Shown here piece after piece: positions 7,998 to 16,388 of a DNA stretch of 64,000 bases (positions are counted from its first letter, which is position 1; each line of letters opens with the position of its first letter). Below the pieces are notes generated by a model. The model ran no database searches, was not told where the DNA came from, and worked only from the letters and a program-made list of their open reading frames with translations. The stretch covers positions 1 to 64,000 of the forward strand of contig JAPDRN010000096.1 of assembly GCA_030247855.1 (NCBI GenBank), written 5' to 3'. A program made the position numbers and the translations under genes. The stretch is from Knufia peltigerae (Eukaryota > Ascomycota > Eurotiomycetes > Chaetothyriales > Trichomeriaceae).

Positions 7998-9182
7998 ATG
8001 CAGCCTACCTTCCCCCTGCCCGAAGCCGATGCCCTGGCCCACAGCGATCAACTGGCCGCCGCCCTGCGCGCCGAGATCCTCGCACAGGGTGGGGCGATGC
8101 CGTTCTCCCGCTTCATGGAGCTGTGCCTGTACACGCCGGGCTGGGGCTACTACAGCGCCGGCGCCAGCAAATTCGGCGGCAGCGGCGATTTCACCACCGC
8201 CCCCGAGCTGGGAAGCCTGTTTGCCGGCAGCGTGGCCAATGCGCTGGCGCCGGTGTTCGGCCAGCTCGATGCGCAGGCACGGATGCTGGAACTGGGTGGC
8301 GGTACCGGTGCCTTCGCCGAGGCGGTGCTGCTGCGCTTGGCCGAGCTGGACGCGTTGCCGGCCCGCTACGCGATCCTCGAACCCAGCGCGGACCTGCGCC
8401 AGCGCCAGCAGGAGCGTCTGCAGCAGAACCTGCCGCCTGAACTGGCCAGCCGGGTGGAATGGCTTGATCGCCCGTTCGAGGACGACTGGGACGGCGTGGT
8501 GTTCGCCAACGAGGTGATCGACGCGCTGCCGACACCGCGCTTCCTCATCAAGGACGGCGAGGTGTACGAGGAAACCGTCGAACTGGACGGGCAGGGCAAC
8601 TTCATCCGTGGCGCGCAGCCGGCCGACGTCCTGCTCAACGGCGCGGTGCGCCATATCGAGCGCTACCTGGAAAAGCCCTTTGCCGATGGCTATCGTTCCG
8701 AGGTGCTGCCGCAGCTGCCGTACTGGCTGCAGGCAGTGGCCGGTGGCTTGCGCCGCGGCGCGATGCTGTTCGTGGATTACGGCTACAACCGGGGCGAGTT
8801 CTACCAGGAAGAGCGCGATGACGGCACCGTGCGCGCGTTCTACCGCCACCACGTGCACAACGAGATACATCGTTGGCCGGGCCTGCAGGACATCACCGCA
8901 TCGGTCGATTTCACCGCCATGGCCGAGGCCGGCCTGCACGGCGGTTTCGAGCTGGCCGGCTACTGCAGCCAGGCCAGTTTCCTGCTCGGCAACGGCCTGG
9001 ACCAGGTTCTGACCTTGGCCGAGGAGCGTACCGATGAAGTCGGCCGCATCCAGCTGCGCGACCAGGTGAAGAAGCTGACCCTGCCAACGGAGATGGGCGA
9101 GCGTTTCCAGGCCATTGGCCTGCAGCGCGACGTTGATTTCGAACCGGCCTTCGAACTGGGCGACCTGAGCTGGCGCCTGTGA
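7998..9182 (+). CDS. MidA/NDUFAF7-type SAM-dependent methyltransferase
   Basis: Protein of 394 residues from the DUF185 family. The N-terminal region has the family pattern MPFSRFMELCLYTPGWGYY, then FTTAPELGSLFAG. The SAM-binding motif is MLELGGGTGAFAEAVL, and a second family block is VFANEVIDALPTPRF. In mitochondria the homologue NDUFAF7 methylates an arginine of complex I; the bacterial target is unproven. The stop overlaps the GTG start of the VanZ-like gene by four bases, so the two are translationally coupled. Confidence 0.85.
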   Translation: MQPTFPLPEADALAHSDQLAAALRAEILAQGGAMPFSRFMELCLYTPGWGYYSAGASKFGGSGDFTTAPELGSLFAGSVANALAPVFGQLDAQARMLELGGGTGAFAEAVLLRLAELDALPARYAILEPSADLRQRQQERLQQNLPPELASRVEWLDRPFEDDWDGVVFANEVIDALPTPRFLIKDGEVYEETVELDGQGNFIRGAQPADVLLNGAVRHIERYLEKPFADGYRSEVLPQLPYWLQAVAGGLRRGAMLFVDYGYNRGEFYQEERDDGTVRAFYRHHVHNEIHRWPGLQDITASVDFTAMAEAGLHGGFELAGYCSQASFLLGNGLDQVLTLAEERTDEVGRIQLRDQVKKLTLPTEMGERFQAIGLQRDVDFEPAFELGDLSWRL

Positions 9183-9571
9183 GTGCAGCGTTGCCGGTGA
9201 TCAAGCCGCTGCGGCGGCCACGCCTGTGGATCGCGTTGTGGGTGCTGGCGGTGCTGGCGGTGATCGTGGTCTGCCTGATTCCGCCGCCGCCGATTCCGCT
9301 GCCGGAAAACAGCGACAAGGGCGAGCATTTCCTGGCTTATTTCATCCTGGCCGGCAGCGCGGTGCAGTTGTTCCGGCGTGGCCGCCCACTGCTATGGGTG
9401 GGGGCTGGCCTGGTGCTGATGGGCGTCGGCATCGAATTCGCGCAGGGCGCGTTGACCAGCAACCGCATGGCCGATCCGATGGATGCGGTGGCCAACACCA
9501 TCGGCGTGCTGGCGGGGATGGCCACCGCGTTGACCCCGCTGCGCGACATCCTGCTGCGCTGGCGGGGGTGA
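9179..9571 (+). CDS. VanZ-like membrane protein
   Basis: Small inner-membrane protein of 130 residues with a VanZ-like fold. Membrane segments lie at about 16-34, 49-64, 68-86 and 101-118. The family motif is DKGEHFLAYFILAG, with the conserved Asp-Lys and His near the membrane face. In enterococci VanZ gives low-level teicoplanin resistance, but most VanZ-like proteins have no known role. The GTG start at 9179 sits inside the stop of the methyltransferase gene (GTGA). No internal ATG leaves an intact first membrane segment. Confidence 0.8.
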   Translation: MSAALPVIKPLRRPRLWIALWVLAVLAVIVVCLIPPPPIPLPENSDKGEHFLAYFILAGSAVQLFRRGRPLLWVGAGLVLMGVGIEFAQGALTSNRMADPMDAVANTIGVLAGMATALTPLRDILLRWRG

Positions 9572-9575
9572 AGGC

Positions 9576-9687
9576 GTGCCAACCAAGGTTGGCACCTACC
9601 AGTAGATCCACGCCATGCGTGGATGAATCTTCCCGTCGCCAACCAAGGTTGGCACCTACCAGTAGATCCACGCCATGCGTGGATGAA
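9576..9687. repeat. Tandem double REP: 50-base unit repeated exactly at 60-base period
   Basis: Each unit joins two palindromes, GCCAACCAAGGTTGGC with a CTAC end and GTAG-ATCCACGCCATGCGTGGAT. The 50-base block at 9578-9627 recurs without change at 9638-9687. It lies between the convergent VanZ-like and hexosaminidase genes. Confidence 0.9.
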
Positions 9688-9710
9688 ACCTGCAACGGGC
9701 GGATCCGCCG

Positions 9711-12068
9711 TTATTTCCCCAGCGTCACCTCATCCAGCACCCACATCGCCGGGCGCGTGTCGCCGGTGAAGTTGATGCACAGATCACCCGTACCCGAGGT
9801 GCCCTTCGGCAGCACCGCGCGCAGCGTCACGAAGCCATCGGCATCGGTCTGCGCCGGCAGCGGCACCTGCGCCAGCACCTTGCCCGCGCAGTCGCCGCGG
9901 CGGATCAGCATTTCGCCGTGCGCGCTCCGGGCCTTCTCGAAGCGGCGCTTCGGCTCGTCGTGGGCCAGCTGGAAGTAGTACGGAATGCGACCCGCACGCA
10001 CTTCCAGGCTGCCGATGCCATCGAGCTGTGCCTGCGGCCAACGCCAGCACGGCTGGAAGATATCGACGGTGAACACCGCACGCGCACCTTCGCGCGGACC
10101 ATCGTCTTCCAGGCGCAGTACCAGGCCCTTCTCGCCCACGCAGCTGCGCAGTTCTTCGCTGTGCCGCGACAGCAGCGACTGCGCGCTGTACGAGGCCACC
10201 GTCGGTTTCGCAGCCAGGGGCTGGCCCTGGTAGAACGCAGCTGCCTGCACCGTCGCGGGAAGCGTGGACGTCAACGGCTGCTGGTATAGCGGCGACTGCG
10301 CGGTCACCGGCTGACCGTCGTTGCTGTAGCGCACTTCATAGCCCAGCGGATTGGCCAGCGACACGGTCACCGTGTTTGCCGCGCGGTCATCTGTGTAGGC
10401 AACGCCTACGTCGAACGGCGTCTGCGCATACGCCAGGCCCCAGGCCCGGTAGCGCTGCAGCTGCGAGGGCAGGCGGGCCAGGAAGTCGCGGAAATCACGA
10501 TGCTCCGGCGTGCTCCAGCCGGTCTCGGCCACGGCGGCCAGGCGCGGGAACAGGTTGTGCTGCAGACGTGCGTAGGTGCGCGTGTGCTCGGTGAACATGT
10601 TGGCCTGCAGGCCGAGGATGTGACCGCGCTTGTCGGCGGCCAGTTCGGCCGGCACCGGTTCGTAGTTGTAGAGCTTGGCCAGGTTCACCTGCGTCGGCCG
10701 GCCCGGCGGCTCGTTCGGCGAGGCGGTCTGCAGGTAATCCAGGTACAGGTGGCTGACCGGCGACATCACCACATCATGGCCCGCGCTGGCCGCAGCCAGT
10801 CCGCCTTCGGTACCGCGCCATGACATCACCGTGGCCTGCGGCGGCAAGCCGCCTTCAAGGATTTCGTCCCAGCCGATCAGGCGACGGTCGTGTTCTTCCA
10901 GGAAGGTCTCCAGGCGCTTGATGATGTGGCTCTGCATGGCCATCTCATCCTTGATGCCGAGCGCGCGCATGCGCTGCTGCACCTGTTCTGACGCCTCCCA
11001 CTGGTCCTTCACTGCTTCGTCGCCACCCACGTGCACGTACCTGGCCGGGAACAGGGCGATGACTTCTTCCAGCACGTTCTCCAGGAAAGTGACGGTGCCG
11101 TCCTCGACGTTGAACAGGTTCGGGAACACGCCCCATTCGCTCAACGGCTTCAGTGGCGTGTCGATCGTGCCCAGTTCCGGATAGGCAGCGATGGCAGCGG
11201 TGGCGTGGCCGGGGACATCGATCTCCGGAATCACCTGGATGTGCAGCTTTGCGGCGTAGGCGATCACTTCGCGGATCTGATCCTGCGTGTAGAAGCCGCA
11301 GTACGGATGTTCCTTGCCGCTGACCGGATCGATGCCGCCGTCACCGGCCGGCAGGCGGCAGCTGCCGACTCCGGTCAGCTTCGGGTAGCGCTTGATCTCC
11401 ATGCGCCAGCCCTGGTCGTCGGTCAGGTGCCAATGGAACGTGTTGAGCTTGTGCGCGGCCATCGCATCGAGCACGCGCTTGATCTCGTCCAGGCTCTGGA
11501 AGTGGCGCGCCGAGTCGAGCATGAAGCCACGCCAGCTGAAACGCGGCGCATCCTGGATCTGCACGGCCGGCAGCACGCCGTTGCTGCCGCCGGTGGCGAG
11601 CTGGGCCAGCGTAGTGGCGCCGTAGAACAGGCCGGTCTCGTTGCCAGCCTGCACCAGCACGCCCTGCGCGGTGCTTTCCAGCGTGTAGCCCTCGCCACTG
11701 TCGCGGAAGGTCGGCACGATCTGGAAGCGGATGCTGCCGCTCTTGGCGGCGGCCTTGCCGTTGGCCACCGCCAGGCGCGGCCCACCACTGCGCGCCAGCA
11801 GGTCGGCGAACTGAGCGGCGACACGCTGTGCGGCTTCGCCATCGGCATGCAGCACGGTGCCCGCGGCGATGGTGATGCCCGCGCCGTTGCCGCGCTGCAC
11901 GTTGGCCGGTGCGGGAATCAACATCAGGCTGCCGGCGCGCAGCTGCGGGCCGGGGCCGGTATCGAGTGCCGGGGCATCGGCGGCCAGCGCCGGCAGCACG
12001 GGCAGGGCGGCCAGCAGGCTGCCCAGCAACAGAAGGCTGCGCATCCTGGCGCGGGTGGGCTTCGTCAT
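9711..12068 (-). CDS. Secreted family 20 beta-N-acetylhexosaminidase
   Basis: Exported glycosidase of 785 residues that would remove GlcNAc from chitin oligomers or glycans. The signal peptide spans about 1-30 (SLLLLGSLLAALPVLPALAADA). A GH20b N-terminal domain (SLMLIPAPANVQ) precedes the catalytic barrel, with FSWRGFMLDSARHF and the catalytic Asp350-Glu351 pair in YVHVGGDEAVKDQW. WHLTDDQGWRMEIK and VMSWRGTEGG are further substrate-site blocks. The C-terminal part (about 600-785) has chitobiase/Fn3-like and carbohydrate-binding character. It lies downstream of the TonB receptor on the same strand but behind a terminator, so it may have its own promoter. It is the extracytoplasmic entry step of the GlcNAc island. 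Confidence 0.9.
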   Translation of the reverse strand: MTKPTRARMRSLLLLGSLLAALPVLPALAADAPALDTGPGPQLRAGSLMLIPAPANVQRGNGAGITIAAGTVLHADGEAAQRVAAQFADLLARSGGPRLAVANGKAAAKSGSIRFQIVPTFRDSGEGYTLESTAQGVLVQAGNETGLFYGATTLAQLATGGSNGVLPAVQIQDAPRFSWRGFMLDSARHFQSLDEIKRVLDAMAAHKLNTFHWHLTDDQGWRMEIKRYPKLTGVGSCRLPAGDGGIDPVSGKEHPYCGFYTQDQIREVIAYAAKLHIQVIPEIDVPGHATAAIAAYPELGTIDTPLKPLSEWGVFPNLFNVEDGTVTFLENVLEEVIALFPARYVHVGGDEAVKDQWEASEQVQQRMRALGIKDEMAMQSHIIKRLETFLEEHDRRLIGWDEILEGGLPPQATVMSWRGTEGGLAAASAGHDVVMSPVSHLYLDYLQTASPNEPPGRPTQVNLAKLYNYEPVPAELAADKRGHILGLQANMFTEHTRTYARLQHNLFPRLAAVAETGWSTPEHRDFRDFLARLPSQLQRYRAWGLAYAQTPFDVGVAYTDDRAANTVTVSLANPLGYEVRYSNDGQPVTAQSPLYQQPLTSTLPATVQAAAFYQGQPLAAKPTVASYSAQSLLSRHSEELRSCVGEKGLVLRLEDDGPREGARAVFTVDIFQPCWRWPQAQLDGIGSLEVRAGRIPYYFQLAHDEPKRRFEKARSAHGEMLIRRGDCAGKVLAQVPLPAQTDADGFVTLRAVLPKGTSGTGDLCINFTGDTRPAMWVLDEVTLGK

Positions 12069-12110
12069 CGGAAGGACTCCTTGGATCGGGTGCGATGTTC
12101 GCTATACATG

Positions 12111-12146
12111 AAAAACGCCGGGCCCGGAATGACCCAGGCCCGGCGT
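12111..12146 (-). terminator. Intrinsic terminator after the TonB receptor gene
   Basis: Stem CGCCGGGCC (12116-12124) / GGCCCGGCG (12137-12145). On the minus strand it is followed by five U residues (AAAAA at 12111-12115 on the plus strand). It separates the receptor gene from the hexosaminidase gene. Confidence 0.85.
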
Positions 12147-12180
12147 GCGTGCACGACTCGGCGATGAAGCTGCCGCTGGA

Positions 12181-14844
12181 TCAGTACTTGAAGCGGAAGT
12201 TCAGGTAGTACTGGCGACCGTTGCTGTAGAACGAGGTCGGAATGGCTGCGGTCTGGTAGTACTTGTAGGTCGGGTTGTTGAGGTTCAGGCCATCCAGGCT
12301 GATGCTCAGCCAGTCGGTGGCCTTGAAGCTCAGCGACGCCGACAGCGTGCCGAAGTCATCCTGGTAGTACGGGTTGGTGCCCGACAGGCTGATCAGGAAC
12401 GAAGAACGGTGGGTGTAGCTGACCCGCGCGCCGAAGCGCTCGTTCTCGAAATACGCACCCACGTTGTAGGTGTTCTTCGAGGTGCCCAGCAGGTTGTGCG
12501 AACCATCGGACCAGGTGTGCGCGGTGCTGCCGTTGGCGTAGGTGTAGTTGGCATTGACGCCGAAGTACTCGCCGATCGGCTGCTCGTAGGCCACTTCCAC
12601 GCCGGTGACCTTGCCGTCGGCATTGATCGGGGTGGAGATCTGGTAGGTCTCAAGCTGGTTGGTCAGTTCGCTGTACAGCTGGCGCGAGACCACGTCGAAG
12701 GCGATGTAGTCCTTCAGGTCCATGTGGTAAGCGCCGACCGACAGCAGGCCGCGCGGCATGAAGTACCACTCCAGGTTCGCATCCAGGTTGGTGGACAGGG
12801 TCGGCTTCAGGTTCGGATTGCCGCCACCGCCGGTCCGGTTCAGGTCCGAACCGTACGACGATGCGCCCAGCGCCGAGTAGTCCGGCAGGGTCTGGGTCTG
12901 CGAAGCGGCCACGCGCAGCACGAGGTTGTCGTCCAGGTCGAACTTGATGTTGGCGCTGGGCAGCACACGGTTGCGCTTGTTCTGGAACGCGACGCGTTCC
13001 CACATGCCGAACAGGCTGCTCACATCTGCATCGGCAGCATTGCTGACCGCGTTGTAGGTATTGATGTCCTGCTTGATGTTGACGTAGCGCAGGCCCAGGT
13101 TGCCGCTCCACCAGTCACCGCGGAAGTTGGCCTGCACGTAGCCGGCGAAGTTGCGTTCCTTCACCCGCCACTCGGCACCGTAGTTGTGGCGACCGTCCGG
13201 GCCGTCGTTGCCCGCTAGCCAGGTGGAGTTGTTGGTCACCGCGTCTTTCAGTGCACCCGGGGTGAAGTACCAGATGTTGCGGGGGAAGGTGCCGCCGATA
13301 TCGCCAGCGAATCCGTTCGGATAGTTGGAGGTGGCACCGTTCTTCAGCGCGCTCCAGATGTCACCCGGGGTTGCACCTTCCGGCGACAGTGCTTCGCGCT
13401 TGTGGTCGGCAAAGCGCACACCGAAATCGATCGAGCTCAGCACGCCGCCGTCGTTGAAGTACTGGTTGAAGTCGAGCGTGGCCCACTTCTCCTTGTCTTC
13501 GGCGGTGACCTGCTGGTTGCCCCAGGTGCCGAAGCTGGTGACGCCATTGGGAGAGAGGTCGCCGCCGACGTTCCAGTCGATCGGCGAGCCGGCGCCATGG
13601 GTCGCCCAGCTGGCGCCACCGCCGCCGCCGACGGTCACCTCGGCGATGTACTGGCGCGGGGTTTCGCCGGTGCCCTTGGTGCTGCCGGCCTGGAACTTGG
13701 CGGTCAGGCTGTCACTGATCTGCCAGTCGGCGTCGAAGGTGACGTAGCTCGACTTGGCCTTCGACTCGCGGTAGATCATGTCGTACACGGCGTAGTTGGT
13801 GCCCGGCCTGCCCGTGTAGGTGGCATTGGTCAGCACGCCATCCTTCACCACATAGCCCGGATCCGGTGCCTGCGACTTGGCGAAGTTGTTGCCGAACATC
13901 ATGAAGTTGCGGTTGTAGTTGTTCGCCTTCAGCTCGGAGCTGAAACCGTTCAGGCCCAGGGTGAGGGTGTCGGTCGGCTTGAACTGCAGCGAGACCAGGC
14001 CACCCCTGCGTTCACGGGTCTGTTCGAACAGGGTCGAACCCAGCAGGCCGGGAACGTTGACGCCGACCAGGTCCGGATTGGTCAGGGCCACCGGGTCGTC
14101 GGCGCCGATCTTGAAGAAGCCACCCGGAATTTCCTGCGCTTCACGGCGCAGCTCGCGCTTCTGGCTGAAGCCCTGCACCATCACGCCGAAGGTGCCTTCA
14201 TCGTTCTTGTAGTTGAACAATGCCGAGTACTGCGGGTCGTTCGACTTGGCCTGGTCCGAACGCACCATGCCGATCGAGCCTTCCGCAGTGAACTGCTTGG
14301 AGAACTCCAGCGGCTTGCGGGTGATGATGTTGACGGTACCGGTGGTGCCACCGTCCTGCAGCTTGGCCTGCGAGGACTTGTTCACTTCCACCGAGCTGAC
14401 CAGTTCCGACGGCAGCAGCGAGTAGCTGACGCTGCGGCCGACGTTGTTGCCCTGGCTGAGCACGAACCAATCGGCCGAACCGACGGTGTGGCCATTGATC
14501 AGGGTCTGGGTGAGGCTGGGGCTGGTGCCGCGCAGGCTGACACGGTCGGCTTCGTCGAAGCCGCCTTCATCGGCGCTGGACGAGCTGATGTTGACGCCCG
14601 GCAGGCGCTGCAGGGTGTCGGCAACGTTGTGTGCCGGCAGCTTGCCCACGTCTTCGGCGGTGACCACTTCCACGCGCGCATTGGCTTCGCGCTTGGTGTC
14701 CAGCGACTTTTCCATCGAACCGCGGATACCGGTAACGGTGACGGTGTCCAGATCGGTGGCGGTCGGGGCGGCCTGCTGCGCGTGCGCACTGAAGGCGATG
14801 CAGCTGACGATGGCGGCCGAAAGCAAGGTCTTGCGGGTATTCAT
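12181..14844 (-). CDS. TonB-dependent receptor of the GlcNAc/chitin island
   Basis: Outer-membrane receptor of 887 residues. The signal peptide is residues 1-24 (MNTRKTLLSAAIVSCIAFSAHAQ). A TonB-box-like stretch DLDTVTVTGIRGSM precedes the plug domain (RVEVVTAEDVGKLPAHNVADTL, LINGHTVGS, VEVNKSSQAKLQDGGTTGTVN). The 22-strand barrel ends with Tyr after a YLNFRFKY strand. The TVTVTGIRGSMEKSLDTKR pattern belongs to the xanthomonad oligosaccharide (CUT-type) receptors. Its place in the nag locus suggests uptake of GlcNAc oligomers. The start at 14844 has AGGAGAG upstream. The frame is open to 15714, but that part is antisense to the glucokinase gene and not real. Confidence 0.9.
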   Translation of the reverse strand: MNTRKTLLSAAIVSCIAFSAHAQQAAPTATDLDTVTVTGIRGSMEKSLDTKREANARVEVVTAEDVGKLPAHNVADTLQRLPGVNISSSSADEGGFDEADRVSLRGTSPSLTQTLINGHTVGSADWFVLSQGNNVGRSVSYSLLPSELVSSVEVNKSSQAKLQDGGTTGTVNIITRKPLEFSKQFTAEGSIGMVRSDQAKSNDPQYSALFNYKNDEGTFGVMVQGFSQKRELRREAQEIPGGFFKIGADDPVALTNPDLVGVNVPGLLGSTLFEQTRERRGGLVSLQFKPTDTLTLGLNGFSSELKANNYNRNFMMFGNNFAKSQAPDPGYVVKDGVLTNATYTGRPGTNYAVYDMIYRESKAKSSYVTFDADWQISDSLTAKFQAGSTKGTGETPRQYIAEVTVGGGGGASWATHGAGSPIDWNVGGDLSPNGVTSFGTWGNQQVTAEDKEKWATLDFNQYFNDGGVLSSIDFGVRFADHKREALSPEGATPGDIWSALKNGATSNYPNGFAGDIGGTFPRNIWYFTPGALKDAVTNNSTWLAGNDGPDGRHNYGAEWRVKERNFAGYVQANFRGDWWSGNLGLRYVNIKQDINTYNAVSNAADADVSSLFGMWERVAFQNKRNRVLPSANIKFDLDDNLVLRVAASQTQTLPDYSALGASSYGSDLNRTGGGGNPNLKPTLSTNLDANLEWYFMPRGLLSVGAYHMDLKDYIAFDVVSRQLYSELTNQLETYQISTPINADGKVTGVEVAYEQPIGEYFGVNANYTYANGSTAHTWSDGSHNLLGTSKNTYNVGAYFENERFGARVSYTHRSSFLISLSGTNPYYQDDFGTLSASLSFKATDWLSISLDGLNLNNPTYKYYQTAAIPTSFYSNGRQYYLNFRFKY

Positions 14845-14987
14845 GATGTCTCTCCTCATCACTCGATTGGATGCCGGCGGCGATATGGGATTGCGGTTGC
14901 GATGACGTGCGCGGGGCGGCGGCGATGTCCCGGGCAGTGGCGTGCCACGTACTGCGTGCTGCGATTGCGTTGAAGCCGTTTGCAGGT

Positions 14988-16004
14988 TCAGGCGTCGGCG
15001 TGGAGCAGGTACCAGCTGGCAGCGCCGATCACGCCCAGCTGTCCGTGTTCGACCACCTTCACCGGGATGCGTGCCAGCGCCTCGCCCATCGGCCCTTTCT
15101 GCAGGTAGCGTTCGACGAAGGTGCTGGTACGCAGGTACTCGCGGATCTGCGGCAGGATTCCACCGGCCAGGTAAACCCCGCCGTGGGCGCCATAGAACAG
15201 GGCCATGTCGCCGATGGTGCTGCCGAGCAGGCCGCAGAAGACATCCAGCGCCTGCCGTGCCAACGGATCGGTGCCGGCCATCGCCGCGGCGGTGACCGCA
15301 TCGGGGCTGGCCAGCGCCGGTGCCTGGTCCTGCAGGGCGCAGATCGCGCGGTACAGGTTCATCAGGCCGGGGCCGGAGATCGCATGTTCGATCGACACAT
15401 GCGCGCGGTCGCGCTGCATGTGGCGGACGATCGCCATTTCCAGTTCGGTGCTGGCGGCCAGGGTCGGCTGGCCGGCTTCGGTGGCCAGGACCACCGGGCC
15501 ATTGGCCGTGGGAATCCACAACGCTGCACCCAGGCCGGTGCCGGGGCCGACCACCAGGGTCGGGCCGCGCGGTGCACTGTCCGGGCCACACAGGTGCAGC
15601 ACGCCACTGGCATCGACCTGCGCGGCGGCATAGGCCACAGCTTCGAAGTCGTTGACGATGTGTACCCGATGCAGGCCGACGTCGGCTTCGATCTGCCGGG
15701 CCGACAACGGCCATGGCACGTTGGCGGTGATCACCGTGCCGTCTTCGCGGGCATAGCCGGCGGTGGCCACCACGCAGTGCGACGGGCGCGGGCCTTCGGC
15801 CAGGAAGTCGGCGAGGATCGCGCTGAGCCCGGCATGGTCGGCGTTGCGGTACTTGCGGTAATCGAGCACCTGCACCGGATGGGCATCGTCGCCGCTGGCC
15901 TGGACCCGGGCGACACGCACATGGGTGCCGCCAACGTCGGCCGCCAGGAACGAGGGCGCGACGCGGGACAGGACATGGGCCGGGGCGGGATGGCTGGCGG
16001 TCAC
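14988..16004 (-). CDS. glk: Glucokinase / N-acetylglucosamine kinase (bacterial glucokinase family)
   Basis: Cytoplasmic sugar kinase of 338 residues in the glucokinase family. The N-terminal phosphate-binding motif is FLAADVGGTHVRVARV. HIVNDFEAVAYA carries the catalytic Asp, VVGPGTGLGAALW is the second phosphate loop and GVYLAGGILPQI the adenosine motif. Here it would phosphorylate GlcNAc or glucose made by the hexosaminidase and imported by NagP. I chose the GTG at 16002-16004 because AGGAG lies six bases upstream and the ADVGGTH strand follows soon after. The frame upstream to 16223 reads through the operator region and lacks family similarity. It is the first gene of the minus-strand arm, divergent from nagP. 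Confidence 0.88.
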   Translation of the reverse strand: MTASHPAPAHVLSRVAPSFLAADVGGTHVRVARVQASGDDAHPVQVLDYRKYRNADHAGLSAILADFLAEGPRPSHCVVATAGYAREDGTVITANVPWPLSARQIEADVGLHRVHIVNDFEAVAYAAAQVDASGVLHLCGPDSAPRGPTLVVGPGTGLGAALWIPTANGPVVLATEAGQPTLAASTELEMAIVRHMQRDRAHVSIEHAISGPGLMNLYRAICALQDQAPALASPDAVTAAAMAGTDPLARQALDVFCGLLGSTIGDMALFYGAHGGVYLAGGILPQIREYLRTSTFVERYLQKGPMGEALARIPVKVVEHGQLGVIGAASWYLLHADA

Positions 16005-16082
16005 GCGGGCTCCTGCTGCAGGTGGGGCCGGCCCCGGGAAGGGCGACGATGGAGCCGGCGATTGGGCGGAGTCTGTAACCGC

Positions 16083-16100
16083 GTTGACAACGATGTCAAC
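16083..16100. promoter_or_regulatory. NagR-type operator candidate 1
   Basis: GTTGACA-ACGA-TGTCAAC, seven-base inverted arms around four bases. It lies about 80 bases upstream of the glucokinase start. Arm sequence and spacing match the TGACA-N4-TGTCA form seen again before nagP, which points to the LacI-family regulator of this locus. Confidence 0.6.
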
Positions 16101-16147
16101 GAGTTCGTGACACTTTCGTTGCTGCGCCGCAACGAATGCAGATCGCC

Positions 16148-16159
16148 GTAAACGTTTAC
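16148..16159. promoter_or_regulatory. LacI-type palindrome GTAAACGTTTAC
   Basis: Perfect 12-base palindrome with the central CG step typical of LacI-family operators. Its arms differ from the two TGACA sites, so it may serve a different LacI-family protein or be a second-class site. Confidence 0.5.
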
Positions 16160-16321
16160 ATGGCGTGAATGCGGCGCCCTCGGCGGAACCGTTGCAGCAA
16201 GGGGCTTCAAGGGCCAAGCGCATTCAGCGGATGGCCGTGCAACGCGCTTGCGCAGTGCAGCATGAGGTCCGGTGACCCGTGCACGGAAGTTGACAAACGG
16301 TCGCTGTCCATCGAAAGAATG

Positions 16322-16335
16322 TGACAACGTTGTTC
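16322..16335. promoter_or_regulatory. NagR-type operator candidate 2
   Basis: TGACA-ACGT-TGTTC: the left arm equals that of the site at 16083-16100 and the right arm has two changes. It lies 27-40 bases downstream of the TTGACA box and 53 bases before nagP, a position where binding would block transcription. Confidence 0.55.
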
Positions 16336-16388
16336 CCAGCCACTCTCCGACGCCGTGTTCTGCGGCCGTCGCCGCAGGAGCCTTCCTG

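Larger units (their letters stand above)
16005..16388. promoter_or_regulatory. Divergent control region of the GlcNAc island
   Basis: This 384-base gap separates the start of the glucokinase gene from that of nagP. It carries three palindromes of LacI type (listed separately), a TTGACA box at 16290-16295 toward nagP and a ribosome binding site CAGGAG at 16375-16380. I see no coding sequence in it. Confidence 0.65.

Noticed and set aside
9578..9687. CRISPR-like direct repeats with spacer
   Set aside because: Only two 50-base copies with a ten-base gap, made of REP palindromes, and no cas genes.
14845..15714. Long N-terminal extension of the TonB receptor frame
   Set aside because: It is antisense to the glucokinase gene, and the receptor signal peptide with its ribosome site lies at 14844.
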